Assembly (NCBI RefSeq): GCF_000219625.1
Contig: NC_018202.1
Coordinates: forward strand, 520,100-584,099
Direction of reading: 5' to 3'
Length of the DNA: 64,000 nucleotides
Source: Zymoseptoria tritici IPO323
Taxonomy: Eukaryota > Ascomycota > Dothideomycetes > Mycosphaerellales > Mycosphaerellaceae
Positions 33,349 through 45,553 of this stretch are shown here, in pieces. The position numbers and the translations under genes were made by a program. Under the pieces are notes generated by a model that searched no databases, was not told the origin of the DNA, and saw nothing but the letters and a program-made list of their open reading frames with translations. Within the stretch, counting starts at the first letter, position 1. Every line of letters starts with the position of its first letter.

Positions 33349-33987
33349 TTGAATCTGGCACAACATGTCTCTTCACAACATAGGCATTTCGGGATCGGCG
33401 GCCTTCGAGCTCATGCGCCCACACTCCTCGGCACACGACTTCGACATCGACTTCTATGTCGCGCCCAATCTGCACTGCATCGCAGGCGCCATTACATCGC
33501 TGGAGACGTCGCTTTCGAGGGTCCATTCCAGTTCATCGACGACATGTTTCGGAACGGCGGTGAACGCAGGATGAGCCGGTCGGAGGACTGTAGCTTTGCC
33601 ACTTAGTGGCGGCGAGAACTGCTGCAGGAGTCATCCGACACCCCATCGGCTGCTGTCACCGATTTCCTAACTCGACTCAAGAGTCTGGACGACGAATTCG
33701 GTGGCATTGGCTTCGAGAAGGAAATTATTACCGTGCCCGTCGGTCGCGGAGCTGTTGTGTTGGCCAATCGTATCGACAGCGGATGCGACTTCTTGACTTG
33801 GATGCGCGTTCTCCGTGGCCGCTGCGAGTCATTAGAGAAGATCGTCCAGCTGATTTTTGCGCCCAACTACTCGCTGCTCGCACACATCTGTCGCTTCCAT
33901 TCGTCGCTGGCGCAAGTGCTCCTTACCCTAACTGACGCAGTACACCTGTACGAGGAACTGATCTCCACGAACACCGCCTACTCTTAG
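33349..33987 (+). pseudogene. Frameshifted gene relic
   Basis: One frame encodes GISGSAAFELMRPHSSAHDFDIDFYV (33380-33460). After a shift near 33510 another continues (FEGPFQFIDDMFRNGGERRM) through a TAG to a segment reading GFEKEIITVPVGRGAVVLANR and ending ISTNTAYS at 33987. The pattern GSAAF followed by S..D.DFYV resembles nucleotidyltransferase-fold proteins common in fungal subtelomeres, but that is a weak impression. It lies just outside the copia target site. Confidence 0.35.
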
Positions 33988-36266
33988 GCTGCGTCGACTT
34001 CGAACTCACAGGGACTGCTGGCCCCCACTTCGACTCGCTACCAGGCCGTGCGTAACAAATGGGTGCGGCGTGGATTTACGTTCCTTGCCCGTCCGAAGCA
34101 GAGACACATGTTGTGTCGCATGGTCGACCCCGGGACCTACTTCCGTCCGTATGTGAACGAAGCTGTGCATAAACGAACTACTCTAGCAGAGCATCGGCGC
34201 GTTAATCTTCTCTCACACGCGTGGGATGAGACGGATAATCAGACCATTCCTATGGTACAATGCTCCCCGAAGTGGACACGCAGAACTAAACCGGCACTTG
34301 TGCTCGAGGGGCGGGAGACCAAGGTAATGAATCCACATACGATCGACGAGCATCGATCTACACGTAGAGCTTGGAGCTGGAACTTGCGATCTAAGAGGTT
34401 AACATTAAGCGCGGCTCTTTGATTAAGCGTTGGCGTGGGAGGAGCTCGGTGGTAGCTCCGTCTTCGTCGTCGGATCATAAAGGTGGTGGATTCGGGATTA
34501 AGCAGATTTCTGTAGCGGAAGCGACGATGCAGGCAGCAGAGAAAATGGACATGGTGTTGGTGCGGGAAAAGTTAAGTGTTGTTCCTTTAGGATGAGATTG
34601 TAACTTTCATTGAAGAATTTGACGGAGATTGCGAAACTCGTAGTCGGTGTTAAAGGTGAGGGTGACTTAATGGGCAATGAAGCGAGGTTCCACCTCATTC
34701 CTATTACCTACACTGCAGTAGCATAGTCGCAGATAATTCCGTCGAATTCGAGTCCTCCCTCACTTGGATATCATCGATAGAGAGGGCAGATCGATACATC
34801 GCTCTAAGCAGGTCAGAGCCGGTAGGTAAGAAAAGCGATTCCTCGACTCTAGTAGAGTCCGATAGAAGCGGACAGGAGCGTCGAAAGCTAGCCGTAGGAA
34901 CTCATCTGCATTCGTCCTTGAAATTCTTTAAGGGAAGGAACTCTCCTATCCTTAGTAGACAGCGGGAACAGCAGTAACTGGTTCTTACTATAGAAGAGCT
35001 TCCGCTCTCGCATCCAAGAGTAGTGTAAGGCCTCGTCGGGACGCTGTTTCTAGTTCTTACGGCGTAATCGAGAGCATGCAGTATCATGCGTTGATAGGAC
35101 GTTATCGCGGAGAGACAACGGAGGAGGAAGAAGGAGACAGGCTGTTGTTTCCGTAACATCAACGTCGCCCAGTGTATGGATTGGGGTACTGTAGCGCTGA
35201 CGTCGACTTTCGAGTTCAACGGATTGAACCGTTTGCATCGATCGCTTGTGGATCTTGCGGTACAGCCAGCATACTGTCCTTAGCCGGCATCGTCGTGATT
35301 TCGTGAACAGAGAGTTCTCGTGCATCTCAGGGAGAACGTCGCAAAATTCGATGGCGGGCGATGTCGAGAGCTTAGTGCCCGTAGCGGTGTGTTCGCGGAT
35401 GTTGTCGCTAAATCTCCTTTAGGAAGCTTGCACAAAACCAGGGCTTTGCGGCACGGCATGCAGGAGCATTCTTGGTACAGCTGCAAAGTAAATGCTCCGA
35501 TAACCTAGATCTAATCTCCAGACTATCCCGACCCTATGCGTCATTCAGAAATTCGCCTGGTGCACAATCCTTTTTCTTTCTTACGCACGTAGCTTAGAGA
35601 CTCTTGGGATGTCACGATGCGGGCAAAGGAGTGTGACGTGGGCCACTCAAATGGCTGGTGATATAATTAGTAGGTGTTGGTAGCACTCGAATAAACGCCC
35701 TGTCTGTTCGCCACCATCCGATCCTTCTTTATATTAACGGCGTCCTTCGGTGTTAATTGCCCTTTTCTACTTCCTCTTGCGGTCCTTCAACTCCGTTACT
35801 TAATCTCCGAAAGCAGTTACAGCATCGAACAAGCCCAGCGTGAGGTCGGGCACAGCTCGTTTGTGAAGCGGAGGCGCAGTTTGCATGCTTCCGGGCTCGC
35901 GTTACTTCTCCAGGGTTGATTGATCGTAAGATCCTCGGGGTTGCTAAGTAGACGTAGATTGGCCTGGATTATAGATGTAGATATCTACGATGTCCTGCAT
36001 GTCCTGCTCGTAGTTCGTCCGTCAGTTATTACTTAGCTGTAATGCTTGTGCGTAGGCGGAGGCCGAGTACTATTGGAAGGTAAAGGCGGTAAGCAAAAGC
36101 GAGGCTTTCGGTGGGCGGAGTTCTGGGATCTTGAGCTCGAGCCAGTCTTCTATCTCGAAGTATAGAGCCGGCGGTTGTAGAACATTACGTCTTTCCACGT
36201 CGTTCCGTCAATCCGCACGCCGTCGAGGAGGCCTCGAGCTGCCTTGCTGCTACGCTAGAAAAGAGC
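33988..36266. other. Gene relics and unassigned sequence
   Basis: Minus-strand ORFs at 35486-35280, 35325-35050 and 35219-34902 overlap in different frames. Segments such as MPCRKALVLCKLPKGDL and ESRRQRYSTPIHTLGD look protein-like, suggesting a frameshifted gene, but no domain is recognised. Mild TA enrichment appears between 34740 and 36200. Confidence 0.3.
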
Positions 36267-36797
36267 CTATTCTGCCGGGATAGCGTGTCCTTGCTTTAGC
36301 AGCTCTGCGGCGGCCGGAGCAGGTGGCTTGTCTCTCTGCATAGAGATATCTGTAAGGGTGCTAGACAGGTCGGAAGAGCAGCAGTGGACGCAGCTCCGTA
36401 AATTGCTGGCGTCGCCATTCAGAGTCGCAGGTTCTGTCGTCACTGCGAATAGTTTCAAAATGCTGATTTCTTGGTCTCCAGACTTCCCGGCATGGCGGTG
36501 CTGCCGTTCACTGGTGATATGGACGCTCCACAATGTATTACCAACGTTGAACCAACTCGGCGTAGTCGATAGGCGGCCTTCTTGACGTTTCTGCTTGAGC
36601 AGGTCATCTGGTTTAGCAGGGCACTCGAGCAGAGGGCTCAAGCTACTCACAGCCATCCGTGATATTGACATACTTGATGGCTGTCGATTTTGTGGCTGGG
36701 TCCGCAGGCTTTCGATGATGCAAATTCGATTCTCATTCATGCAGTGTACATTGGACCAGGTCTGGGCCACAACACCGGGAGTCCCACTTGCGACCAC
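36267..36797 (-). CDS. Hypothetical protein, 176 codons
   Basis: Open minus-strand frame from 36797 to 36267 whose protein-like sequence continues upstream of the first Met (YDRIVVASGTPGVVAQTWSN). That suggests it is the 3' exon of a longer or truncated gene. It contains several Cys/His (VHCMNE, RSCVHCCSSD) and ends in ELLKQGHAIPAE. No domain is assigned. Base composition is normal. Confidence 0.35.
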   Translation of the reverse strand: MVASGTPGVVAQTWSNVHCMNENRICIIESLRTQPQNRQPSSMSISRMAVSSLSPLLECPAKPDDLLKQKRQEGRLSTTPSWFNVGNTLWSVHITSERQHRHAGKSGDQEISILKLFAVTTEPATLNGDASNLRSCVHCCSSDLSSTLTDISMQRDKPPAPAAAELLKQGHAIPAE

Positions 36798-37213
36798 AAT
36801 CCTGTCATAACGTTCGCCTGCGTATCCATCTTCCCCTTCGCCTCTTTCGCATCATCTCGACCTAGTATAGCTCTCTGTCTGTCTATGCGAAGGAGAGTCG
36901 AGATTCGCTCCGAGCTAAGCTTAATATTAAGGGCGATCTAAATGGAATTAGGCTCTTTTGAGTTCGGAATGGGTCAGGCGTAATAGAGCGCGTAGCAAGA
37001 CGGCCCGGTGATAGGCTGGTTGTGCAGTAGTGGGAGAAAGACAGCAAACGTTGTGGCGATATCGACCAGGCTCGTCCGCTGCGTAAAACTTGATCCTTCT
37101 CTTACACATCCTCCGTTCATCTCTTCCACGACATCCTGCGTCTCTCCCTCTCGAGGAACCGATCATGACTCATCGTCATCATCCATTTCATTCTCCTCCC
37201 AATCTAACTCGAA

Positions 37214-38682
37214 CTAGGCATGCTCCCGCCTCTGCTCGACCGTAAGCCGCATGCTCGTGTGCATTTCGAGCACCTTGCGGTACTCCTCCGTCTTCTGCTG
37301 TGTTCGCCGGTTGTTAGCCTCCAGCCGGTCACCTAGGTCTTTCATGCGGTCCCGCAGCGTCTTCGGGTTAACACCGAGTGTAGAAGCCACTAAATCGAGC
37401 TCGTGTTTGGTGGTGATGTTCGCCAGGGTCCCGACGGCATGGCGAGTCTCGACACCTGAGCCCGGCGGCGGTCTCTGGCGTGATAACCACCCCTCGAACA
37501 AGGCCAGCGTCGTGCGTTGAACATTGAGGGCTTGGCAATGTTTTCCCAGCTCGATGCGGCGTTGATCCCTCTGTTGGCGGAGTTGGCGAATTCTCCGATA
37601 GATGTTGGGGATGTCGAGGGTCTCGGAGACGGATTGCACTTCGGGAAGATGGGCCAGACAGGTCTCGGGGAGTTCCTCGAACGGTAAGGCATATCTGACG
37701 GCGACGATGGCAGCCAGCAAATATCGCACAACTGCCGCGTCGACTGGAGCATCCGTCGGTTCGTCTTCGATGAAAGCGGCATTCAAGATAGTGAAGACAC
37801 CGCAGTTGATAAAGTTATGCTGTTGCAAACATTTCTGATCGGTCCATACCCACGATTCGACGTCAAGATGGAGCGATTGGCAGAACCGACGTGCTCTGGA
37901 CTGCCATTTATTCGTAGGGAAGTTGACTTCCCTAAAGGAATCCAATATGAGGAGGGTTTCTTTTGCGGGGGATATGGCCACCAGAACCTAATGGGTATTG
38001 TCACACATCGGGAGAAGAATGTTTGGCATTGTTTCGGGGGTGTAGTGCGCCAATGGCTTGTAGCGGTCTCGAGATGTCTTCGAGGCTGCGGCGTCTGCAA
38101 CATGCCAATCTAACGTGACCACCAGAGGAAGCACCAGATCGACTGTTGAGCTTTTGACTTCTTCGTTGGAAAGCAGGTTTGCGATCGCGCATTTGGCATC
38201 TTCGAGACTGAAGGCTGGTAAGGCGGGGACAATGATCGACTTTCCGGGGATAATAATCGACTTCTCGGGAACAATGATCGACTTCTCGGGAGCGGTCGAC
38301 TTCTTACGGGTGGTCGGATTCTCACGGGCGGTCGACTTCTCGGGGGCGGTCGGATTCTCACGGGCGGTCGACTTCGCCTGAACGATCCAGTCTTGAGTTC
38401 GTGTGGCGCGATTTAAAACCACTTCACTGGCTCCGTCTGGATGGCTTGGCTCAGAGAATTCCGAGCTCCGTGCTTCTGGCAGGGCATCTTCCTTTAACGG
38501 CAGCGATAGCGAGAGTGGAGGAAATTGTTCCATAGATGCAGCGAATCCGTCGTCGACGATTATCAAAGAGTGTCCCGAGCTCGAACGTGGGCGAGACGAT
38601 GACACGTCGTCTTCGTTCCTGCTGCGACGACTGCGCTTCCTCTGGCGAAAAGAAGAAGGGGAGTCACCCGATCGGCGTTTTC
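37214..38682 (-). pseudogene. Ulp1/C48 cysteine protease gene, truncated by telomeric repeats
   Basis: The minus-strand frame is open from the edge of the internal telomeric tract (38682) to a stop at 37214, except for one TAG at 37988-37990. The N-terminal part is basic and Ser-rich, then has a KSTARENPTAPE-type hexapeptide repeat (38370-38180). The protease domain follows: NILLPMCDNTH then the TAG in place of the conserved Trp, then ILDSF with the catalytic Asp, and CLQQHNFINCGVFTILNAA with the nucleophile Cys. His, Asp and Cys of the triad are all present. TGG to TAG is a C-to-T change in a CpA context on the other strand. There is no ATG before the telomeric tract. The more complete relic at 22.6-25.2 kb has matching N-terminal basic sequence plus an upstream helical region, so this copy lost its 5' end to a chromosome break. 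A C-terminal helical tail of about 150 residues ends in LTVEQRREHA. Confidence 0.8.
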
Positions 38683-38740
38683 TAGGGTTTAGGGTTTAGG
38701 GTTTAGGGTTTAGGGTTTAGGGTTAGGGTTAGGGTTAGGG
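38683..38740 (+). repeat. Internal telomeric tract 1 (TTTAGGG/TTAGGG)
   Basis: After a partial TAGGG there are five TTTAGGG units and then three TTAGGG units, in the same orientation as the chromosome end at 64000. It abuts the C48 protease frame on its left and a truncated LINE 3' end on its right. Confidence 0.97.
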
Positions 38741-39149
38741 GTTCATTGTACTTGTTTATATAGGCTAGTCTACCTTTGCACCTGATCTGAACTGAAGCCC
38801 CATCCAAGCCCTTGCTCCCGGCTCTTTTGGCCGTCTTCAGAGGGGAGGAAACAGACCTACGCTCCCACGTAAAGCGCCTCGCGATGCATAGCACCGCAGC
38901 TACTCCTAGCCTAACTACGTTTTATAGTGTCCTTTTTACTATCTCCCGAGTTAACCAAACCGCCAAAAAGAGAGACTACCGATAAGCTAGTCTGCATCCT
39001 AACGCAAAATATCGCTCCGGCAATTGCTTACTGTCTATTGTACCTTGGGTTTCTAAACCTCCCAGGTGACGGACGAGGTGTGCGTCTCCTCATCCGCCCG
39101 AAACTGTAACCCCGTCTCGTTGAGGGGGAACATCCCGCTTCAAGACCGT
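38741..39149 (-). mobile_element. 5'-truncated LINE copy (409 bp of the 3' end)
   Basis: Nearly identical in length and sequence to 39176-39584, differing mainly by C:G to T:A transitions, in which this copy carries the mutated state (for example TGTCTATTGTACC versus CGTCCATCGTACC). Its 3' end joins telomeric tract 1. Its truncated 5' end (GACCGT) joins telomeric tract 2. 5' truncation is typical of incomplete target-primed reverse transcription. Confidence 0.85.
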
Positions 39150-39150
39150 C

Positions 39151-39175
39151 TAGGGTTTTAGGGTTAGGGTTAGGG
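39151..39175 (+). repeat. Internal telomeric tract 2
   Basis: TAGGG, TTTTAGGG, TTAGGG, TTAGGG, in the same orientation as the chromosome end, placed exactly between the truncated and the long LINE copies. Confidence 0.95.
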
Positions 39176-40096
39176 GTTCATTGTACTTGTTTATATAGGC
39201 TAGTCTACCTTTGCACCTGATCTGAACTAAAGCCCCATCCAAGCCCTTGCTCCCGGCTCTTTTGGCCGTCTTCAGAGGGGAGGAAACAGACCCACGCTCC
39301 CACGTAAAGCGCCTCGCGATGCACGGCACCGCAGCTACTCCCAGCCCAACCACGTTTTACGGTGTCCTTTTCACCATCTCCCGAGTTGACCAAACCGCCA
39401 AAAAGAGAGACCACCGATGGGCTAGTCCGCATCCTAACGCACAATATCGCTCCGGCAATCGCTCACCGTCCATCGTACCTTGGGTTTCCAAACCTCCCAG
39501 GTGACGGACGAGGTGTGCGTCTCCTCATCCGCCCGAAACTGTAACCCCGTCTCGTTGAGGGGGAACATCCCGCTTTAAGACCGTTCGGTGGAGCTCTGTC
39601 CTCCCTCCGTCCGGCGTATCCACTGTCGGAGACATTCGATTCCGATCGAGCCGCTTGCACACTAGTCCACAAGTGCTTCCCAAACGGTTTGGGGAGAGCC
39701 GTCTTCCCTTCGGCCAGAATTCCTCCTCTAGCGATCGTCGTCGTCCACTCCTCTCCCCCACCACGCCGTCGCCTTCGCTTTCCTCCAAGCCTCCCACTGC
39801 TCTGCAGAGGTACCAGTTTTCTCCCTCCCGCTCCCCAGCTTTGAGAGGAAGCAGCCGCAGATCTAGGGTACACGCCTCACATCCACCGCTAGGCCTTCCG
39901 GATAGAGTTGATTGTCCGGTGCGGAGCCAGTCCGGGCCTCGCCAGTCGCCCACGTCTCCCACGTCGCAGCGCAGCCTTTTAACGTCCTACCGATCGGACG
40001 CCCACTTTCATCTCGAGGGAAGAGACTCCTTTTCAATAGGGTAAACGCCTAATTTATCCTCGAGGGATGATCTCCGCTTTTACGTCCCGGGTCGAC

Positions 40097-40300
40097 GGAG
40101 CCACTTTACGTCCTACTCATCGGACGGAGCCACTTTACGTCCTACTCATCGGACCGAGCCACTTTACGTCCTACCCATCGGACGGAGCCTTTTTACGTCC
40201 TACTCATCGGACGGAGCCTTTTAACGTCCTACTCATCGGACGGAGCCTTTTAACGTCCTACTCATCGGACGGAGCCTTTTAACGTCCTACTCAGGACAGT
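40097..40300. repeat. 29-bp minisatellite in the LINE 3' UTR
   Basis: Seven to eight units of GAGCC(A/T)(C/T)TTTACGTCC plus TACTCATCGGACG follow the ORF2 stop (40306) in the element's transcription direction. A diverged unit lies near 39976. Confidence 0.85.
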
Positions 40301-40305
40301 GTGCA

Positions 40306-43300
40306 CTAGGTCTGTGCCGCCGCTTCCTCCGCTTCCTCCTTCGCAGCTTCCTCCTTCGTAATCTTCGTCAAGATTCGCTCGAGGATCTCGTTGGCTCGCT
40401 CCCAGCATCCTGTATTTAGAAGGAAGTCTACCTCGGTAAACTTCGTGTTCGTAGTGCCCATTTTCTTATGCATCTTCTGCTTCGCCCGTCGTTCCTTCCT
40501 CGAGAGCCAGCTCGTCCTGTTTTCCCGGTAGCAAGTCTCGTGTCCTCGGATGAATTTGCTCGTACAGACGTAGAAACCATGGGTATGGAAGGTTCTACGC
40601 CGATACTGGAGGAAGCGCTTCTGGAAGGACCGCGGCGCCTTTAAAAAGTGATCGGCTCCTCGTAAGTCCCGCTTTAGGCAGCTTTCTTCTAGTATAATCC
40701 GGGTCAGGCTCCACTTCTTGGCCTCTTCGGCCATATCTTCCTCTCTCTCCTGGCGTAGGAACCGCTGGACAGAACAGCGGTCTTCGCTGAGGCTTCGGTC
40801 GCGAGGCCAGGACTCGGGTGTCTTGCGGTACTTCTCGTAGAGCTTGTCCTCCGTTAAGCGCCGGAAGAACGCTTTGGGTTTCCAGATCAGTAATCCCAAC
40901 TTCCGTAGCGGACTTTCTTCCGGAGCATGCTTCTTTACGACCTGAAAGCTAGTTTTTAGTGCCTTAAATCGCGAGGGTAGGGCGGAGATTCCTAGGAGAT
41001 TGCGAGTAAAGTGAGGGTTAGAAGCATAACCCGAGATCTACTTCGTTAGCTTCGTAACGTCCTTAGTCGTCTCGTCCCAGAACTTAGGAGAGTCCTCGGC
41101 AAACGCCGCGAGGAGAGGCGCGCCATACTCGAACATCGGTGCGAGATACTGCCGATAGACTCGCAGGCGATGCGCGAAGCCCCAACCGTCCGCGTCGAGG
41201 GTCAGGAAGTCGCTTCGTTTCCCGGCCTGTTCGAGCCGGCTCTTAAGGTGCCTCCTCAAGTCAATCCCTCGCGCCGTCACGGGAAATCCGAGGTAGGTAT
41301 ATACCTCTCTCCTGGGTACCTCCGCACCAAAGAGGTAGATCGCCTCCTGCGAAGACGCCGGTGCTAGATAGGCGCATTTTTTAATGTTTAGGGCGATGCG
41401 GTTGGCGGAGGACCAGCGCTCGAGGATCTGGATCAGTACACGCACCTCGTCCAAGTCGCTAGCGAGGAGAACACCATCATCGGCGAAGAACAGCGCGCGA
41501 GGAATCGGCGGCACCGTAGGCATTACGTCGGAAGAGCCGGCCAGGGCGAGTGTCCCAGGTCGATTCAAGTCCTCGAGCAAGCCATCGATGAAGATGTTAA
41601 ACAGATAGGGCGAGAGGGGTGAGCCCTGCAGAACTCCCCTCGTCCGCGGAAACCACCGAGAAGCCGTACCATCCGAAACGACAAAGGACCAGACGTCGAA
41701 AAAGCAGAGGCTCGCAATTAGAGCCAGCATGTTCTCCGGACATCTCCGCCGGCGTAGAACGTCCGCGAGCAGTACATGATCCACGACGTCAAAGGCGGCT
41801 TGAAAATCGAGGAACACGGCGTGTGTAATCCGGCTCGATTCGAGGAGGGCGTGGACGACCGCGGCGTTCGTCACGGTGGAGTGGTGACTTCGAAATCCCG
41901 CCTGGTTGGGATGCATCCTCGCCCATGTCCTGCCATTAAAGCGCCGGAGGAGCAGGCGCTCGAAGACCTTTCGAAACATCGTCACCAGCGAGATCGGACG
42001 AACGTTGTTGGCGTCCTTCGCCGGCATCGTACCATCCTCCCGTCGGGTCTTGTCCTTGACGACCAGACAGACGACAGTTTCGTTCCAGCTCCGCGGCGTC
42101 TTACCATTCCGGAGACAGGAATTGTAGAGGGCGGCCAGGATCCGGAGGAAGCTCGTCGTCGCGAGGGTTTTCATAAGACGGATGTATACCCTATCGTTTC
42201 CGCAGGCCTTCGTAGCATCCTGGTAGGTAAGCTCCTACATTATCTTGTCGATTAAGAAGGAGAGCGAGGCGGATCGATCGTCGACAGGAAACATCTCCTG
42301 TACCAGGAGGGTCGCCGTCGAGACGAATCGACCGGCAAATCCCTCCGTCACCTCGTCGATTGCCGTCATCCCTCTCGCCTTCCCCGCCGGGGTCGGCACC
42401 AGCGGTGTATTCTTGTTCGCGCGGCGCTACGCTCTCTTATAGAGACGGACCGTCTCGAGCGTCCCGCTATCGGCGTCCGGATTCGGCTTCGCTATCGCCT
42501 TAAGACGCCAGTCCTTCTTCTTCTTGCCACGGCGGCGTAGCCGCTTTGGCTTGCGAGTAGCGTCGTCATCATCCTCGGCTCGCTTTCGCTTCGGGTCTGT
42601 TATTGCCTTTCGAGGCCTGTCGTTCTTCTCTCCACCTCTATTCTTCTTCTCTCCGCCTCCATCCTTCTTCTCTCCGTCTCCATTCTTCTTCTCTCCGCCT
42701 CCGTTACTTATATCCTCCGCCTTTCGTCTACCCGGAGGACGATTTCGACGACGCGTAGAGGCGAGTCCCAGCACGGCTTTGCTTACCTGCTGGTAGAGCG
42801 ACACGATTTCCGCATTCCGCTTGTCCACATCGGCGCTCATATGGTACAGATGCCGTCGATGCCGCGCCCTTCTCTCCCAGCCATAGCAGAGCGCCTACGC
42901 CGTATCGTCGTCGTTCAGCCGGCTTATCGCATAGCGTCGAAGTTGATACGGCACGGCTGATCTACCCGGAGTACCCGTAGTCGGGTCCAGCTGGAGGTAG
43001 AGCTAGTAGACATGGTCGGTATTCATCTTCTCCGTCGGTCGCGGTAGAGCCAGCGTCGCATGCGGCAGCGTCCGGCGGACAAAGCAGTGGTCAGTCGTCA
43101 GTTGTTTCTCGTACACGGCGTCCGCAATCGTGATCGGCTCCTGGATCGGCTTTAGATGGGTCATCACGGAGTCCTCGATCTATCGCGAGACGACCTTCCG
43201 TCTCGGAAGCAGCGACGCCTTCCTACTCTGGAGAGACATCTTACCAAAGCGGACGTTAATATCTCCGAGAACGACATCGGAGCCGGCAACCGCCTCGAGC

Positions 43301-43767
43301 GTAGACCGGACCTCATCCGGCTTCCGCTTGGGGGGAAAGTAGACTCCGCTAATCGTTCCCCGGTCCGTCGGTAGGGTTATGGCGTCCGTCCCAATGATCT
43401 GCGCCTCGCCGGTGAGCCAACTTCGCGCGCGTACTGTCCCCATCACCAGAATCCCACAGCCTAAGCGACCCTTTCTCGGCACCGTATCGGGCTTCACCGT
43501 GGTCGCAATCACGCGGTGATCCGCTCGGCGCTTCTTATGCTCGACGAACCAGGTCTCGACGATAAAGAGGTAGTCGAGGACGTCGTCGTCAATTAGCGCC
43601 GCTAGGATCGGCCACCTATTATCCCCTAAGCCCCGGATGTTAATACATCCAATCCTAGCATTCCTCCTGGTCTCGCGACCCGCGAGAGGACTCGCCTCCC
43701 CCGGATGCCTCTCGACTCTCTCTCTTAGAGGATGCTCCTCGAGTCTCTCTCTTCGAGCCTGGGCCAT
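40306..43767 (-). pseudogene. LINE ORF2: endonuclease and reverse transcriptase, with nonsense mutations
   Basis: A single frame spans about 1150 codons from 43767 to 40306. The N-terminal part is an AP-endonuclease-like domain: RIGCINIRGLGDNRW, then the catalytic-site segments VETWF and VVLGDINVRF. A Lys/Gly-rich low-complexity insert (GGGEKKNGD type, 42720-42600) precedes the RT. The RT shows ISLVTMFRKVFERLL, QAGFRSHHSTVTNAA, FLDFQAAFDVVDH, GVLQGSPLSPYLFNI and the catalytic FFADD at about 41490. A C-terminal basic domain with Cys/His residues (VCTSKFIRGHETC) ends the protein. Stops within the frame are TAA/TAG. The RT core between 42174 and 41038 is uninterrupted. The clade is not determined. 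Confidence 0.85.
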
Positions 43768-45553
43768 CCTCCCGTCCCGCCGGCTCCTCTTCTAGCCCCT
43801 GCCGTATCAGCTCGGCTTTGAACTCGTCGAAGACGCCGGCACTCTTCGCCTTCTGCCATACTACTCGCCTTTTGAATTTGTTATCGGCTTCTCGATAGCG
43901 ATCGACGAACTCGCGGACCTGATCCGCAGACGATCTCCCGGGAAGGTTTACAGAGCGGGGTTAGAGTGGTTTCCGCTTACGGTCCGCTAAAGGAGAGGTC
44001 GGTTTTGTTCGTGGCTTTGGCTCCGCAGAGAGAATCCGGAAGGTCTTCGCTTTCGGGGAGGGCGTCACTAGTTCGGCACGCGCAGCCAGGTCCGCGATCT
44101 ATGGCCTCCACCGTCCCGACGAAGAGAACGGAAAGGGAGTAAGCTCCTTCGCCTTTGCGGGAGAGGGCGTGTCCGGAGAGGGCACGAGGGGAGGAGGGAC
44201 GGATGCCGTAGAAAAGGGCGAGAGAAGGTCGTAGTCCTTACTAGGAAAGAGGTCGTAGGGTCGCACCTCGGGAGGAACACTCTTCCCTCCGCGCTTCTCC
44301 TCGACGGAACAGTGCGGAAGACTCTTCCTCCGCCGTCTCTCCTCGATCGACTCCGCTTGCGCGTCGTTCCGGCTAGGCGGTGGGGCTCCGTTCGTAGCGG
44401 GTCTCGATTCCTTCCGGTGCTCGCTCGCGCCGTCTTTAGGTCCAGGAGGGTCCGGAGGATCTTTACTCGAGCAATAAGGAGGACCTTCGTCCGAGCGATG
44501 AGGAGGACCTTCGCCCAGGGTGTATAGGAGGCGGTCAACTGATCGCTTCGTCTCCTTCGCTACGCGGATCAGGCAGGCCTCGGCGTATTTCTGAAAGAAG
44601 GGTATCTGTACGATAGGCTTCGGTATAGGGTCGACTAGAATCGCGGCAGGGTCGGTCTCCGGGACGAGGACGGTAGGGATCGTTGAGGGGATGTCGATCG
44701 AAGGCAGCCCAGTCAAAGGGATGTCGGTAGGGAGCCTCGTAGAAGGAATGTCCGTAGACGGAATGTCTGTGGAAGGAAGATTCGTCGACGGAATCTTCGT
44801 CGAAGGGATGCTCGTAGAAGGAAGATCCGTGGAGGGAATATCTAGGAACACGTCCTCCTCACGCCGGATCGTCTTCCTTAACCGACAATCCGCGGACGCC
44901 GTCTCGATCGAAGACTCGGACTCTAGTGCTCGCTTCGCCGGCGCGGTCACCGGCTCCTCCAGTCGATCTTCAATCTAGGCAACGAGCTGGGCCGTATCCT
45001 CACTACAGTCACGAAGCTGGTCCAGGATCGTTTACGCCACAAGCGTAAGTCTCGACCGGCCGATTTCCGCAGTGACGCTCTTGATCCACGCCTTGACGGT
45101 ACGCCTTTTGTTCGTACGACACTTCTTGCACTCGAAGGTGCGGTAGTATCGTCCTTCCGTGTCGGGATGTCCAGTCTTGTTCCTTAGGACGCCAAAGTGG
45201 TCGATCTCGCCGCCGTACGGGATGACGCCCTTATAGAGCTCCCAGAGGGCGTCGGCAAAGGCCGTCAGACCTTCCTGGGGCCGTACCGCGCTCGTCGACG
45301 GTTTGGATGACATCCGAGGGTTAGAGGGCAGAGAGGGCGACGCCGAGGGTAGAGGGGAGGAGGAAGCCACGAGGAACGTCGAGGGAGAGGTCGGCGAAGT
45401 AACGAGTCGGGATCGGTAGTAGGAGGCACTCGAAGGAGAGGGCAACCTAGGCAGAGAGTGCTTACGGATGGTTCGAAGTCTCCACCGTAGAGGAAAACCG
45501 AGGCCAAGAGCGTAAACGGGTGGTAGCGAGGCTCCAGAGAGGAGGGAACACAT
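43750..45553 (-). pseudogene. LINE ORF1 (gag-like), with nonsense mutations
   Basis: The same frame runs from the Met at 45553 to about the start of ORF2, interrupted by TAA/TAG codons at about 45032, 44973, 44100 and 43965. The N-terminal part is Ser/Pro-rich. IPYGGEIDHFGV and FECKKCRTNKRR (a CxxC pair) follow near 45220-45090. Next come about ten pentapeptide repeats of the STDIP type (44850-44690), then Pro/Arg-rich sequence and a charged C terminus. The repeats and CxxC resemble nucleic-acid-binding ORF1 proteins in layout only. Confidence 0.65.

Noticed and set aside
38683..38740. Plant DNA because of TTTAGGG repeats
   Set aside because: The same tract continues into TTAGGG, and introns, RIP marks and the true end repeat are fungal.
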